Source: Cupriavidus agavae
GTDB lineage: Bacteria > Pseudomonadota > Gammaproteobacteria > Burkholderiales > Burkholderiaceae
DNA: 64,000 nt
Assembly: GCF_004217045.1 (NCBI RefSeq)
Contig: NZ_SGXM01000002.1
Coordinates: 372,001-436,000 of the forward strand
Direction of reading: 5' to 3'
Each line of letters starts with the position of its first letter. Position 1 is the first letter of the stretch. Positions 1-10,245 of this stretch are shown here, one piece after another. The position numbers were made by a program, and so were the translations under genes. Under the pieces are notes generated by a model. It was not told where the DNA came from, did no database searches, and was given only the letters and a program-made list of their open reading frames with translations.

Positions 1-554
1 ATCAGCTCGCGCAGCTTGTTCGCCGCCCCCGGCGTCTCGATCTTGAAGTACGACACCTGCTCGATCTCGCGGGCCATGCGCGCCAGGAACGGCGCCGACA
101 GCACGGTGCCGCTGGCCGGCGCGTCCTGGATCATGATCGGGATATCGATGGCATCCGAGAGCCGCGCGTAGAACTCGTAGATGCCGGCCTCGGGCACCCG
201 GAACGTGGCGCCGTGATACGGCGGCATCACCATCACCATCGCCGCGCCCAGGCGCTGGGCCTGCAGGCTGCGCTCGATGCAGACGCGCGTGCCGTAGTGC
301 GTGGTGGTGACGATCACCGGCACGCGGCCCGCCACGTGTTCGAGCACGGTGCGCGTCAGCACCTCGCGCTCGTCGTCGGTGACGGCAAACTGCTCCGAGA
401 AGTTGGCCAGGATGCAGAGCCCGTCGGACCCCGCCTCGATCATGAAATCGACCGCGCGCTTCTGGCTGTCGAGGTCCAGCTCGCCGGCCTCGTCGAAGGT
501 GGTGGGCACCACCGGGAAGATGCCGCGATAGCGCGGGTTCTGCAGGTTGGGCAT
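1..554 (-). CDS. L-2-keto-3-deoxyarabonate dehydratase (DapA superfamily), 3' end cut by window edge
   Basis: 184 codons are visible; the C-terminus lies beyond the left edge. The protein is a DHDPS/NAL-family Schiff-base aldolase/dehydratase. The segment SYFKIETPGA carries the expected Schiff-base lysine (about residue 171). The N-terminal region (FPVVPTTFDEAGELDL, AGSDGLCILANFSEQF) closely matches, from memory, the Azospirillum L-KDA dehydratase AraD, which converts L-2-keto-3-deoxyarabonate to alpha-ketoglutarate semialdehyde. It is the first visible gene downstream of an ACS transporter (10-bp gap) and an L-arabonate dehydratase, which would supply its substrate. The start is the ATG at 552-554. 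Another DapA-family dehydratase for a related sugar acid is possible. Confidence 0.85.
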   Translation of the reverse strand, partial: MPNLQNPRYRGIFPVVPTTFDEAGELDLDSQKRAVDFMIEAGSDGLCILANFSEQFAVTDDEREVLTRTVLEHVAGRVPVIVTTTHYGTRVCIERSLQAQRLGAAMVMVMPPYHGATFRVPEAGIYEFYARLSDAIDIPIMIQDAPASGTVLSAPFLARMAREIEQVSYFKIETPGAANKLREL

Positions 555-564
555 GGCAGGTCCT

Positions 565-1878
565 TCAGGTGGCTGTGCGCGGCGCGGCTTCGACGGCGGA
601 GCGGGGCTCCAGCGCGGCGCGCACCACAAAGGTCATGACGACCGCGAACACCAGCATCGCGGCCAGGAAGTAGAGCCCGGCGGCCAGGCTGCCGGTGGCG
701 TCCTTGATCACGCCGATGCCGAACGGGCCCAGGTAGCCGCCCAGATTGGCCAGCGAGTTGATCGTGGCAATGCCAACCGCCGCACTGGCGCCGGTCAGGA
801 ACTGACCCGGCAGTGCCCACACCACGGCCTGGATCGAATAGATCGAGAAGGCCGTCAGGCAGATGAACAGGAACTGCAGCGCCGGCGTCTGCACCCAGGC
901 GCTGGCCGCCATCGTCACCGCCGCCGCGGCCGACACCACCACGATGTGCCAGTAGCGCTCGCCCTTGCGGTCGGAGTGGCGCGGCACCAGGTAGAGGCCA
1001 ACCACCGCGAACAGGTAGGGAATCGCCGACAGCCACCCCGTGGCCACGTCGCTCACGCCAAACTGCTTGATGATCGTGGGCAGCCACAGCGACAGGCCGT
1101 AGATGCTGAGCGGGAACGGCAGGAACAGCAGCGACAGCAGCAGCACGCGCTTGTCCTTGAGCGCGGCCAGCGGATTGCCGTGCGATTTCAGCGCGAAAGT
1201 CTTCTGGTCGGCCGCCAGTTCGCGCTCGATCCAGGCCCGGTCACCGGCGGCCAGCCACTTGGCATCGGCCGGCGATTCCGGAATCAGCCGCAGCGTGGGA
1301 ATGCACAGCAGCACCGCCGGCAGCCCGCTGATGACGAACAGCGTCTGCCAGTTCGACAGCCCGAACAGGCCCGGAGTGGACAGGATCCAGCCGGCAATCG
1401 GGCCGGTGATGATCAGCGCGATCGGCTGCGCCAGCACCAGCAGGCCGATGATGCGGGCGCGGTGCCGCATCGGGAACCACTTGGTCAGGAAGTAGAGGAT
1501 GCCCGGGTACAGGCCGGCCTCGGCCGCGCCCAGCAGGAAGCGCAGCACGTAGAACGTGGTGGCGTTGTGGATCAGCGCCATCAGCATCGTGATCACGCCC
1601 CACGTGAACAGGATGCGCGCGAACCAGCGCCGGGCGCCAAAACGCTCCAGCGCCAGGTTGCTCGGCACCTCGCACAGGAAGTAGCCGATGAAGAACAGCC
1701 CCGCGCCAAGGCCGTAGGCCGCGTCGCTGATGCCGGCCGCCGCGTTCATGTGCAGCTTGGCGAAACCCACGACCGAGCGGTCGATGTAGGCCACCACGTA
1801 GATCAGTGCCAGGAACGGTATCAGCTTGCGCGTCAGCATCGCAATGATGCGTGACTCTTCCGATTGACTGTTCATCAT
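565..1878 (-). CDS. MFS transporter, ACS (anion:cation symporter) family
   Basis: A 437-aa protein with about 12 hydrophobic segments, a short cytoplasmic N-terminus and the ACS-like opening LIYVVAYIDRSVVGFAKLHM. Members of this family import sugar acids (glucarate, galactonate) or aromatic acids by proton symport. It lies between an L-arabonate dehydratase and a keto-deoxy-arabonate dehydratase on the same strand, so uptake of an aldonic acid such as L-arabonate is the likely job (inference). Two ATGs are adjacent. The second (1873-1875) sits 6 nt from a GAGGAG ribosome-binding site, the first only 3 nt, so initiation may be at the second. Confidence 0.88.
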   Translation of the reverse strand: MMNSQSEESRIIAMLTRKLIPFLALIYVVAYIDRSVVGFAKLHMNAAAGISDAAYGLGAGLFFIGYFLCEVPSNLALERFGARRWFARILFTWGVITMLMALIHNATTFYVLRFLLGAAEAGLYPGILYFLTKWFPMRHRARIIGLLVLAQPIALIITGPIAGWILSTPGLFGLSNWQTLFVISGLPAVLLCIPTLRLIPESPADAKWLAAGDRAWIERELAADQKTFALKSHGNPLAALKDKRVLLLSLLFLPFPLSIYGLSLWLPTIIKQFGVSDVATGWLSAIPYLFAVVGLYLVPRHSDRKGERYWHIVVVSAAAAVTMAASAWVQTPALQFLFICLTAFSIYSIQAVVWALPGQFLTGASAAVGIATINSLANLGGYLGPFGIGVIKDATGSLAAGLYFLAAMLVFAVVMTFVVRAALEPRSAVEAAPRTAT

Positions 1879-1906
1879 TGTCTCCTCGTCTTGTGTTTAT
1901 GGTTGT

Positions 1907-3649
<1,743 letters not shown>

Positions 3650-3871
3650 GGGGGTTCCTGAATACGGCGGACGCATGCGGGCGGGCGCGGCCCGGAGGCT
3701 GGCGCCGGCATGGCATCGGGTGGGCAGTTGAGGGTGTCTCCTGACTGCGGCGCGCCGGTGGCGCGGGCGATTTTTCTTGTCGACTGAGCGGCAGTCTACG
3801 CACCTATCGGATATGCTTCCAATGAAAAAACGCGTCCCTGCGATATCGAATCAGGCATTGGTGGTAACCCT

Positions 3872-4825
3872 ATGTCGACACCTCCCCCGTGGTACATCCG
3901 CGCCCGCCTCAAGACCCGCCAGTTGCTGTTGCTCGTGGCGCTGGCCGAGGAAGGCAATATCCACCGTGCCGCCGCCGTGCTGCACATGACGCAGCCTGCG
4001 GCGTCGAAACTGCTGCGCGAACTCGAAGAGATGCTCGGCGTGCCGCTGTTCGACCGGTTGCCGCGCGGCATGCGGCCCACGCGCTATGGCGACGCGATGA
4101 TCCGCCACGCGCGGGCCGTGGTTGGCAGCCTCGACCAGGCACAGGAAGAAGTGATGGGCCTGCAGGCCGGGCGGCTCGGACACGTGGCGGTGGGCGCCAT
4201 CACCTCGCCGGGCGTGACCTTGCTGCCGCCGGCCGTGGCCGCCCTGAAGCAGGAAAGCCCCGGCCTGCGCATCTCGCTGGAGATCGAGAACAGCAACGTG
4301 CTGCTGGAGCGGCTGGCGCAGGACAAGCTCGATCTCGTGGTGGCGCGCCTGTTCGCCGAGCACGACAAGCTGCATCTGCGTTACGAGCCACTGGCCGCCG
4401 AGCCGGTCTGCGTGGTGGCGCGCCGCGATCATCCGCTGCTGGGGGTGCCGGCGCTGTCGCTGGCCGACCTCGAACCGGCCGGCTGGATCGTGCCGCCCGC
4501 TGGCAGCGTCCTGCGGCACCGCTTCGACCTGATGTTCCAGCGCGCGAGCCTGATCCCGCCCACCAACGTCGTGGAGACTGCCGCGCTGCTGTTTGTCACG
4601 CAGATGGTGGAGTCGAGCGACATGCTGGCCGTGCTGGCCGCCGACGTGGCCGCGTACTACGCCAGCCACGGCATGGTGGCGATCCTGCCGCTCGACGTGC
4701 CTTGCCACATGGATGACTTCGGCATCATCACACGCACCGACCGGCTGCTGTCGCCGGCCGCCGAGCGGATGGCCGAGGCATTGCGCGCGGCCTCGGGGGC
4801 CATCTACCGGGACGCGGCGGCCTGA
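3872..4825 (+). CDS. LysR-family regulator, GbpR-like
   Basis: 317 aa. The N-terminal winged HTH (about residues 10-70, RQLLLLVALAEEGNIHRAAAVLHMTQPAASKLLRELE) is followed by a LysR substrate-binding domain. The extended start before the HTH and the sequence RLPRGMRPTRYG are typical of the GbpR/GalR-type LysR group, which controls sugar-binding and sugar-acid genes in Azospirillum and Agrobacterium. It is transcribed divergently from the arabonate dehydratase across 222 bp, so it probably regulates that operon in response to a pentonate or keto-acid (inference). The intergenic region contains a spaced inverted CCAATG/CATTGG pair that could be part of its operator. Confidence 0.87.
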   Translation: MSTPPPWYIRARLKTRQLLLLVALAEEGNIHRAAAVLHMTQPAASKLLRELEEMLGVPLFDRLPRGMRPTRYGDAMIRHARAVVGSLDQAQEEVMGLQAGRLGHVAVGAITSPGVTLLPPAVAALKQESPGLRISLEIENSNVLLERLAQDKLDLVVARLFAEHDKLHLRYEPLAAEPVCVVARRDHPLLGVPALSLADLEPAGWIVPPAGSVLRHRFDLMFQRASLIPPTNVVETAALLFVTQMVESSDMLAVLAADVAAYYASHGMVAILPLDVPCHMDDFGIITRTDRLLSPAAERMAEALRAASGAIYRDAAA

Positions 4826-4837
4826 ACCCGGCGATGC

Positions 4838-5734
4838 CTACGGTTGCAGCAGCGCCTTGCGCGCCGCGGCCAGCACCTCGCTTGTCAGGCCATCGAGCAT
4901 GCCGCCTGCGGCGCGCGCATGCTGCCAATGCAGCGGCACGTCGAACGGCGTGCCGGGCACCAGTTCGACCAGTGAGCCGTCCCGCAGATGCGCGTCGATC
5001 AGACCCGTCGGGTGCAGGCCCCACCCCATGCCCGCCAGCGCGGCGGTCACGAAGGCGTGGGGCGATGGGAGCGTATGCCGGGGCAACTGCACGTCACGAT
5101 GGCACAGGCGGCGGGCCCAGCGCGACTGCAGTTCGTCCTTGGTGTTGAAGACGAGGCTCGGGGCCCGCGCCAGCGAACCCGCGCCCACGCCTTCGCCGAA
5201 ATGCCGCCTGACGAAGGCCGGACTGGCGGCCGCCACGTAGCGCATGGCGCCCAGCGGAAAACTGTTGCAGCCGGCTGCCGGCCGCGCCGTGGCCGTCACG
5301 GCGGCCAGCACGGCGCCGCTGCGCAACCACTCCGTCGTGTGGTCCTGATCGTCCACCGATACCTCCAGCAACACCGGCTGCGCCGCGGCGAACGCGGCGA
5401 GCGGCGCCGCCACCCACGTGGCCAGGCTGTCCGCATTGACGCCAACCGGCACCGGCACGCGCGCCTCGCCCTGCCCGGCCAGGGCGGGCAGCGCGCCATG
5501 GAGTGACTGCTCAAGCAGGCGGACATGGTCCACGTGCTGGCACAGCCGCCGCCCGGTCTCGGTGGCGCGGCACGGCGAATCGCGCACCACGAGCGCGCAG
5601 CCCACGCGCTCCTCCAGCGCCCGTATGCGTTGGGAGATGGCCGACGGCGTCACGCTCAGAGAGCGCGCGGCGCGCTCGAAACTCCCCTCCCGGACGACCG
5701 CGGCCAGCGCGGACAAAGCGGCGTAGTCGAGCAT
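4838..5734 (-). CDS. argP: ArgP/IciA-like LysR regulator
   Basis: 298 aa, the usual length for ArgP (IciA)/LysG. The N-terminal HTH (ALSALAAVVREGSFERAARSLSVTPSAISQRIRALEE) and the following GCALVVRDSPCRATETG are typical of the group. The C-terminal half is a LysR effector domain. It faces an ArgO/LysE-type exporter over 74 bp. In Escherichia and Corynebacterium the pair argP-argO (lysG-lysE) senses intracellular arginine or lysine and activates its export, and the same arrangement here supports that role. The symbol rests on family and context. Confidence 0.85.
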   Translation of the reverse strand: MLDYAALSALAAVVREGSFERAARSLSVTPSAISQRIRALEERVGCALVVRDSPCRATETGRRLCQHVDHVRLLEQSLHGALPALAGQGEARVPVPVGVNADSLATWVAAPLAAFAAAQPVLLEVSVDDQDHTTEWLRSGAVLAAVTATARPAAGCNSFPLGAMRYVAAASPAFVRRHFGEGVGAGSLARAPSLVFNTKDELQSRWARRLCHRDVQLPRHTLPSPHAFVTAALAGMGWGLHPTGLIDAHLRDGSLVELVPGTPFDVPLHWQHARAAGGMLDGLTSEVLAAARKALLQP

Positions 5735-5808
5735 GACTTTAGTTTCTCTAATGAACGGAAAGAAAAGATAGTTTGTCTTCAGACTCCGCCGATGGCAAGC
5801 TGCGCGCC
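5735..5808. promoter_or_regulatory. Divergent argP-argO intergenic region
   Basis: This is the only spacer between the two divergent genes, so both promoters and the ArgP site must lie here or just inside the genes. It is visibly AT-richer than its surroundings (tttagtttctctaatgaac, aaagaaaagatag). I see no clear -35/-10 pair. Confidence 0.45.
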
Positions 5809-6456
5809 ATGAACTACCCGGACCTGCCTTCCGCCTTCCCCGTGCTGCTGCACGGCTTCATGCTCAGTTTCGGCCTGATTGTCGCCATCGGCGCACAAAA
5901 TGCCTTCGTCCTGCGGCAGGGCCTGCGCCGCGAACATGTGGGGAGCATCGTGCTGTGGTGCGCCGTGGCCGATGCGCTGCTGATCGCCGCCGGCGTTCTG
6001 GGGATGGCGCAGGCACTCGGCGAGCGGCCGGGGCTGGCGCGCGTGCTGGCCTTCGCGGGCGCCGCGTTCCTCGCGCTCTACGGCTGGCAGGCGCTGCGGC
6101 GCGCCAGCCAGCGCCATGCGATGCAGGCCTCGGCCGGGGCTGGCACCACGCGGCTGACGCAGGGTGCGGCACTGGCGCAGGCTGCCGCGTTCACGCTGCT
6201 GAACCCCCACGTCTATCTCGATACGCTGCTGCTGGTGGGCAGTATTGGCGCGCAGCAACCGGCGCCGCTGCGCGGCTGGTTCATCGCCGGAGCCAGCGGC
6301 GCGAGCCTGCTGTGGTTCACGGCGCTTGGCTACGGGGCACGGTGGCTGGCGCCATGGTTCGCGCGCCCGGCCGCATGGCGCGTGCTGGACGCACTGATCG
6401 GCGTCACGATGCTCGTGCTCGCGGCAATGCTGTTGCGGCTGGGGTTGGGGGGCTAG
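5809..6456 (+). CDS. argO: LysE/ArgO-family amino-acid exporter
   Basis: 215 aa from the ATG at 5809. The protein has about six membrane segments and the family signature GLIVAIGAQNAFVLRQGLRREHV near the N-terminus, followed by a second conserved block (AAAFTLLNPHVYLDTLLLVGSIGAQ). Members export L-arginine or L-lysine and relatives. A TTG 36 nt upstream is in frame, but it would add residues lacking family character, and neither start has a strong ribosome-binding site. It is divergent from an ArgP-like regulator, which should activate it. Confidence 0.87.
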   Translation: MNYPDLPSAFPVLLHGFMLSFGLIVAIGAQNAFVLRQGLRREHVGSIVLWCAVADALLIAAGVLGMAQALGERPGLARVLAFAGAAFLALYGWQALRRASQRHAMQASAGAGTTRLTQGAALAQAAAFTLLNPHVYLDTLLLVGSIGAQQPAPLRGWFIAGASGASLLWFTALGYGARWLAPWFARPAAWRVLDALIGVTMLVLAAMLLRLGLGG

Positions 6457-6485
6457 CGGGTGCGGATCGGTTCGCGCCGCGGGTC

Positions 6486-6518
6486 GGCTCCCTCTGCCGC
6501 ACAGCGGGAGAGGGAGCC
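6486..6518. terminator. Strong hairpin between convergent genes (bidirectional terminator or dispersed palindrome)
   Basis: Perfect 10-bp arms GGCTCCCTCT / AGAGGGAGCC enclose 13 nt that can pair further (CCGC-ACA-GCGG). It lies between the convergent ends of the exporter gene (6456) and the PHP lipoprotein gene (6557). There is no U-tract. Similar CTCCCTCT...AGAGGGAG palindromes are, as I recall, scattered in Cupriavidus/Ralstonia genomes, so it may be one copy of a small repeat. Confidence 0.6.
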
Positions 6519-6556
6519 CATCGCAGGTGGTGCAGATGTTGCCGGGTATGCCCGAC

Positions 6557-8224
6557 TTACGATCCCACCGTGACGAACACCGGGTTGGAATAGAACCACA
6601 GGTCGTTGTAGTTGCGCGCGTTGATCGCGTTGAAGCGGGCCGGGTCTTCGGCCACCGTGACCTTGGCGTCGGGCAGCGGATTGCCGTTCTGCGTCTCGCC
6701 GGCCACGTTCATGCCCAGATTCGTGCCGCGCAGGCGGAAGTACTGGTTTTTCTCGGCCTTGAAGGTGTAGGTCACCGCGTTATAGCCTTCGCTGTCGAGC
6801 TTCCAGTCAGCCGCCGTGAACGTGGCGATGACCTTGGTCGAGTCGTTGGTTTCCTTGCTGTAGCCCGGCGTACCCACTGCGGCGCGCGGCGTCACGTCGC
6901 CGGCGATCAGGTCGACGTGGTGCACGGTGGGCTTGACGTTGACGTTGATGCCGCTGTCGATCGGGTACTGGTAGTTGTTCTTCTCGGGACTCTTGAAGCG
7001 AATGGTCACCGTGACGGTCTCGCCGGCCTTCGCCTTCAGCTCGCCGCCCATCTCGCTCTTGCCGGCGGCGCCTGCCACGTTGAAGTCCAGCGCGTTGATC
7101 AGGTCACCGAACACCGAGAACATGCGGCCCGAACGGACCCCTTCCAGCACGGCCTGTACGCCCGAGTACTTGTTTTCGAGCCAGACGTAGGTCTTCGAGT
7201 ACTCGCCGGGGAAGTAGCCGCTGCTGTTGGTGCCGACCGTCTTGAAGTGGTGGTCCGAGTTGCCGACGTTCCAGAAGCGGCGTCCGTCGCCGAGCATGGC
7301 GTCCCAGATGCCACCCACCTGCGCCACCACGTAATCCACGCCACCGTAGACACGGTTCTTCAGGTTGGCATCGACGTAGGCCGTGGTATAGCCGCCGCGA
7401 TCGGGCTCCATCTGGTTGCCAACCATGCCTTCGACGGCAAACACCACGCGCGGCGCAGCGTCGTTGAACTCCCGGTAGTCGGCGGCGCTGTACTTGCCGG
7501 TGTTGCGCGACGGGTGGTTGATCAGCGCGTAGCTGGTGTCCGGATAGTTGTCGCGCAGCCAGGCCACGGCCTTCACGGCGTCGGCGTGCGTGGTGTAGGC
7601 GCGCACGCCGGCGGCATTCCATGCGGCCACATCGGCGGAGTCGAACAGCGTATCGGCGCGATTCGTGAAGTAGTACTCGAACTGGTTGGCGGCCTTGGTC
7701 GCCGTCGCCAGCGGGGCGCCCGTGAAGATGCCCACGTTCATGTGGTCATGCGTCGGCATGTCCCACTCGAACGCCGAGAAGATCAGCTTGTTCGGGTAGT
7801 TGCCGCTGGCCTGCATCTGGCGCACGGCCGGGATCTCGATGTCGGCCATGGCCTTCGAGAAGGCCAGCGGACCGCCGGCGATCGCCACATCGTTCTCGTC
7901 GCGCAACGTGGTGCGCAGATGGTTGGTGATCGCGGTCCAGTCGAGGTTGTTCTTGACCAGCGCCTCGTCCAGCACCGTGGCCAGCTTGCTGCGGGCGTCG
8001 TCGGACTGGGTGGTGTGCACGTGCAGGTCGCCCGTGGTCCAGCGGCCGGTGACTTCGGCAACGGGCCTGGACGGGGTTTCCGGGGTCGGCGTGGAGGGGG
8101 TGGTGGTGGCCGGCGGCGTGGTGTTGCTGCTGCCGTTGTTGTCGTCGCTGCCGTTGCAGCCGTAGAACGCGAACGCGACGGTCATGGCCGCCGCCATGCC
8201 GATTGCAGACTTGAGGTAACGCAT
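6557..8224 (-). CDS. CehA/McbA-type PHP-domain lipoprotein, putative metallohydrolase
   Basis: 555 aa from the ATG at 8222-8224, with AGGGAAG 6 nt upstream. The N-terminus is a lipoprotein-type signal (basic MRYLK, hydrophobic stretch, Cys in FYGCNG at about residue 22), then a Ser/Thr/Pro-rich linker to about residue 55. The rest resembles PHP-domain CehA/McbA-family proteins: GDLHVHTTQSDD (HxH motif), ITNHLRT, FSAFEWDMP, INHPSR and GNSDHHF. The usual third motif is ITDH, and here Asn replaces Asp. Some relatives are phosphoesterases or carbamate hydrolases, so the substrate is not predictable. It sits alone between convergent argO and the antiporter gene, and should be anchored in the periplasm or outer membrane. 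Confidence 0.75.
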   Translation of the reverse strand: MRYLKSAIGMAAAMTVAFAFYGCNGSDDNNGSSNTTPPATTTPSTPTPETPSRPVAEVTGRWTTGDLHVHTTQSDDARSKLATVLDEALVKNNLDWTAITNHLRTTLRDENDVAIAGGPLAFSKAMADIEIPAVRQMQASGNYPNKLIFSAFEWDMPTHDHMNVGIFTGAPLATATKAANQFEYYFTNRADTLFDSADVAAWNAAGVRAYTTHADAVKAVAWLRDNYPDTSYALINHPSRNTGKYSAADYREFNDAAPRVVFAVEGMVGNQMEPDRGGYTTAYVDANLKNRVYGGVDYVVAQVGGIWDAMLGDGRRFWNVGNSDHHFKTVGTNSSGYFPGEYSKTYVWLENKYSGVQAVLEGVRSGRMFSVFGDLINALDFNVAGAAGKSEMGGELKAKAGETVTVTIRFKSPEKNNYQYPIDSGINVNVKPTVHHVDLIAGDVTPRAAVGTPGYSKETNDSTKVIATFTAADWKLDSEGYNAVTYTFKAEKNQYFRLRGTNLGMNVAGETQNGNPLPDAKVTVAEDPARFNAINARNYNDLWFYSNPVFVTVGS

Positions 8225-8423
8225 TGAGACTTCCCTGATGCTTGTTTCTGATTGACCCGTAGTGCCGCGCGTCTTCGGCCACGGGTCCGGCATCTCAGCC
8301 GCCCGGTGGTCCTGCCACGCTGGCAAGGCTCGTCTTACGGGCGCACATCATGAACGTCTTAGATGACAGGAAAGTGATGGCGGCGCAGATATCCGCACCG
8401 CCATCGTCACGGCAAGTCCGCGC

Positions 8424-10142
8424 TCAGTGTCCTCCGGCGCTCGCACCGGCGGGCACGAAACGGCCCAGCACATGGCCGGCCATGCCCCGGGCCAGTTCTT
8501 CCTCGCCGTAGAACACCGTGCCCAGATTCTCCTTGCGCAGCAGTTCGGACTCATCCTCGCTGTGGGTGCGCAGCACGATCTCGATGCCGGGATTCAGCGT
8601 GCGTGCCGTCTCCACCATCTGGCGCACGTAGAGCGGCTCCGGCACCGCCACCACGAGCATGGCCGCATTGGCGATATGGGCCTGGATCAGTACCGCCGGA
8701 TCGGCCGCGTTGCCGGACACCGCCGCAAAGCCCTCTTTCCGCAGGCTCTCGACGCGCTCGCGGTTCTCGTCGGCGATCACGAACGGAATGCCCCGCTCCT
8801 GCATTGCCCGGGCAATCCGCTTGCCTACCCGGCCATAGCCGACCAGCACGACCTGGCCTTGCAGGAAGCGGCGCTCAGTGGTCATCGGCAGTTCGGCGTA
8901 GGGGTCGCCACGCTGTTCGAGGTCGCGCGCGAGCGCCGAGCGGGCCAGGATCCAGTTGCGCACGGGTTCCAGCGCCGCGAACAACAGCGGATTGAGCGCG
9001 ATCGAGATCAATGCGCCGGCCAGGATCAGGCTCATGGCATCGGGCGGCAGCAGCTTGAGCGCCACGCCGAGGCCCGCCAGGATGAACGAGAACTCGCCGA
9101 TCTGCGCCAGGCTGGCCGACACGGTCAGCGCGGTGTTCAGCGGGTAGCGGAACGCCAGTACCAGCACGAAGGCCGCCAGGGACTTGCCGATGATGATGAC
9201 GGCCACCACGGCCAGCACGTGCAGCGGCTGCTCCAGCAGGATGGCGGGCTTGAACAGCATGCCGACCGAGACGAAGAACAGCACCGAGAACGCATCGCGC
9301 AGCGGCAGCGATTCCTCGGCGGCCCGGTGGCTGAACTCCGATTCACGCATGACCATGCCCGCGAAGAACGCGCCCAGCGCAAACGAGACGCTGAAGATCT
9401 GCGCGGCGCCGAAGGCGATCCCGATCGCCGCGGCCACCACCGAAAGCGTGAACAGCTCGCGCGAGCCGGTCTTGGCAATCTGCCACAGCAGCCACGGCAA
9501 CACGCGGCGGCCCGCAATCAGCATCAGGGCGATGAAGGCCACCACCTGCAGCAGCGTCTGCAGGATGGTGATGCCGATCGACTGCGCGGTCTGCGCCTCG
9601 CCATTGGTCGCCCCACCCAGCAGGCCCGCCAGCGGCGGCATCAGCACCAGCACCAGCACCGTGGCCAGGTCTTCCACCACGAGCCAGCCCACGGCAATGC
9701 GGCCGTTCATCGTTTCCAGCACGTTGCGGCTTTCCAGCGCCTTGAGCAGCACCACGGTACTCGCGCACGAGAGCGACAGCCCGAAGATCAGCCCGGTGCC
9801 CCAGCTCCAGCCCCATGCCCAGGCGATCAGCATGCCCAGCGCGGTGGCGATGCCCATCTGCACCACGGCGCCGGGAATGGCGATACGCTTCACCGCCAGC
9901 AGGTCGCGCAGCGAGAAATGCAGGCCGACACCGAACATCAGCAGCATCACGCCGATTTCAGACAACTGGGAAGCAAGGTGGACATCGGCGACGAATCCGG
10001 GCGTGCCGGGGCCAATGATGATGCCCGAGACCAGGTAGCCCACCAGGGCCGGTATCTTCATGCGTTCGGCCAGAAAACCGAGCACCAGAGCGATACCGAA
10101 GCCTGCGGCCAGCGTGGTGATGAGGGTCAGGTTGTGATCCAT
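8424..10142 (-). CDS. ybaL: YbaL/KefB-type cation:proton antiporter with TrkA-N domain
   Basis: 572 aa. Residues 1 to about 390 form a 12-segment Na+/H+ exchanger domain of the CPA2 family (ALVGYLVSGIIIGPGTPGF, MLLMFGVGLHFSLRDLL). Residues from about 415 carry a Rossmann-type TrkA-N domain (QVVLVGYGRVGKRIARAMQERG). Order and length fit Escherichia YbaL, a putative K+/H+ antiporter of the inner membrane. A canonical glutathione-gated Kef operon would include an ancillary KefF/KefG gene, and none is adjacent. The gene stands alone. Confidence 0.88.
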   Translation of the reverse strand: MDHNLTLITTLAAGFGIALVLGFLAERMKIPALVGYLVSGIIIGPGTPGFVADVHLASQLSEIGVMLLMFGVGLHFSLRDLLAVKRIAIPGAVVQMGIATALGMLIAWAWGWSWGTGLIFGLSLSCASTVVLLKALESRNVLETMNGRIAVGWLVVEDLATVLVLVLMPPLAGLLGGATNGEAQTAQSIGITILQTLLQVVAFIALMLIAGRRVLPWLLWQIAKTGSRELFTLSVVAAAIGIAFGAAQIFSVSFALGAFFAGMVMRESEFSHRAAEESLPLRDAFSVLFFVSVGMLFKPAILLEQPLHVLAVVAVIIIGKSLAAFVLVLAFRYPLNTALTVSASLAQIGEFSFILAGLGVALKLLPPDAMSLILAGALISIALNPLLFAALEPVRNWILARSALARDLEQRGDPYAELPMTTERRFLQGQVVLVGYGRVGKRIARAMQERGIPFVIADENRERVESLRKEGFAAVSGNAADPAVLIQAHIANAAMLVVAVPEPLYVRQMVETARTLNPGIEIVLRTHSEDESELLRKENLGTVFYGEEELARGMAGHVLGRFVPAGASAGGH

Positions 10143-10245
10143 GGGTCAGCGGGGGCAAGGGAGGCGGAGAAGGCGGAATGCAGCATGCATCGCCAAATTG
10201 TAACTGCCACCCGCGTGACGGCCGGCCATGGCGGCCAAAAAAAAA

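Noticed and set aside
6527-8227. A 566-codon plus-strand frame opposite the PHP lipoprotein gene
   Set aside because: The composition (Val/His/Arg/Gly repeats) is that of an antisense shadow. The minus-strand protein has a signal peptide and family motifs.
10237-10245. Nine-T run directly after the stop of the unknown 276-aa gene
   Set aside because: No stem precedes it, so I do not call an intrinsic terminator.
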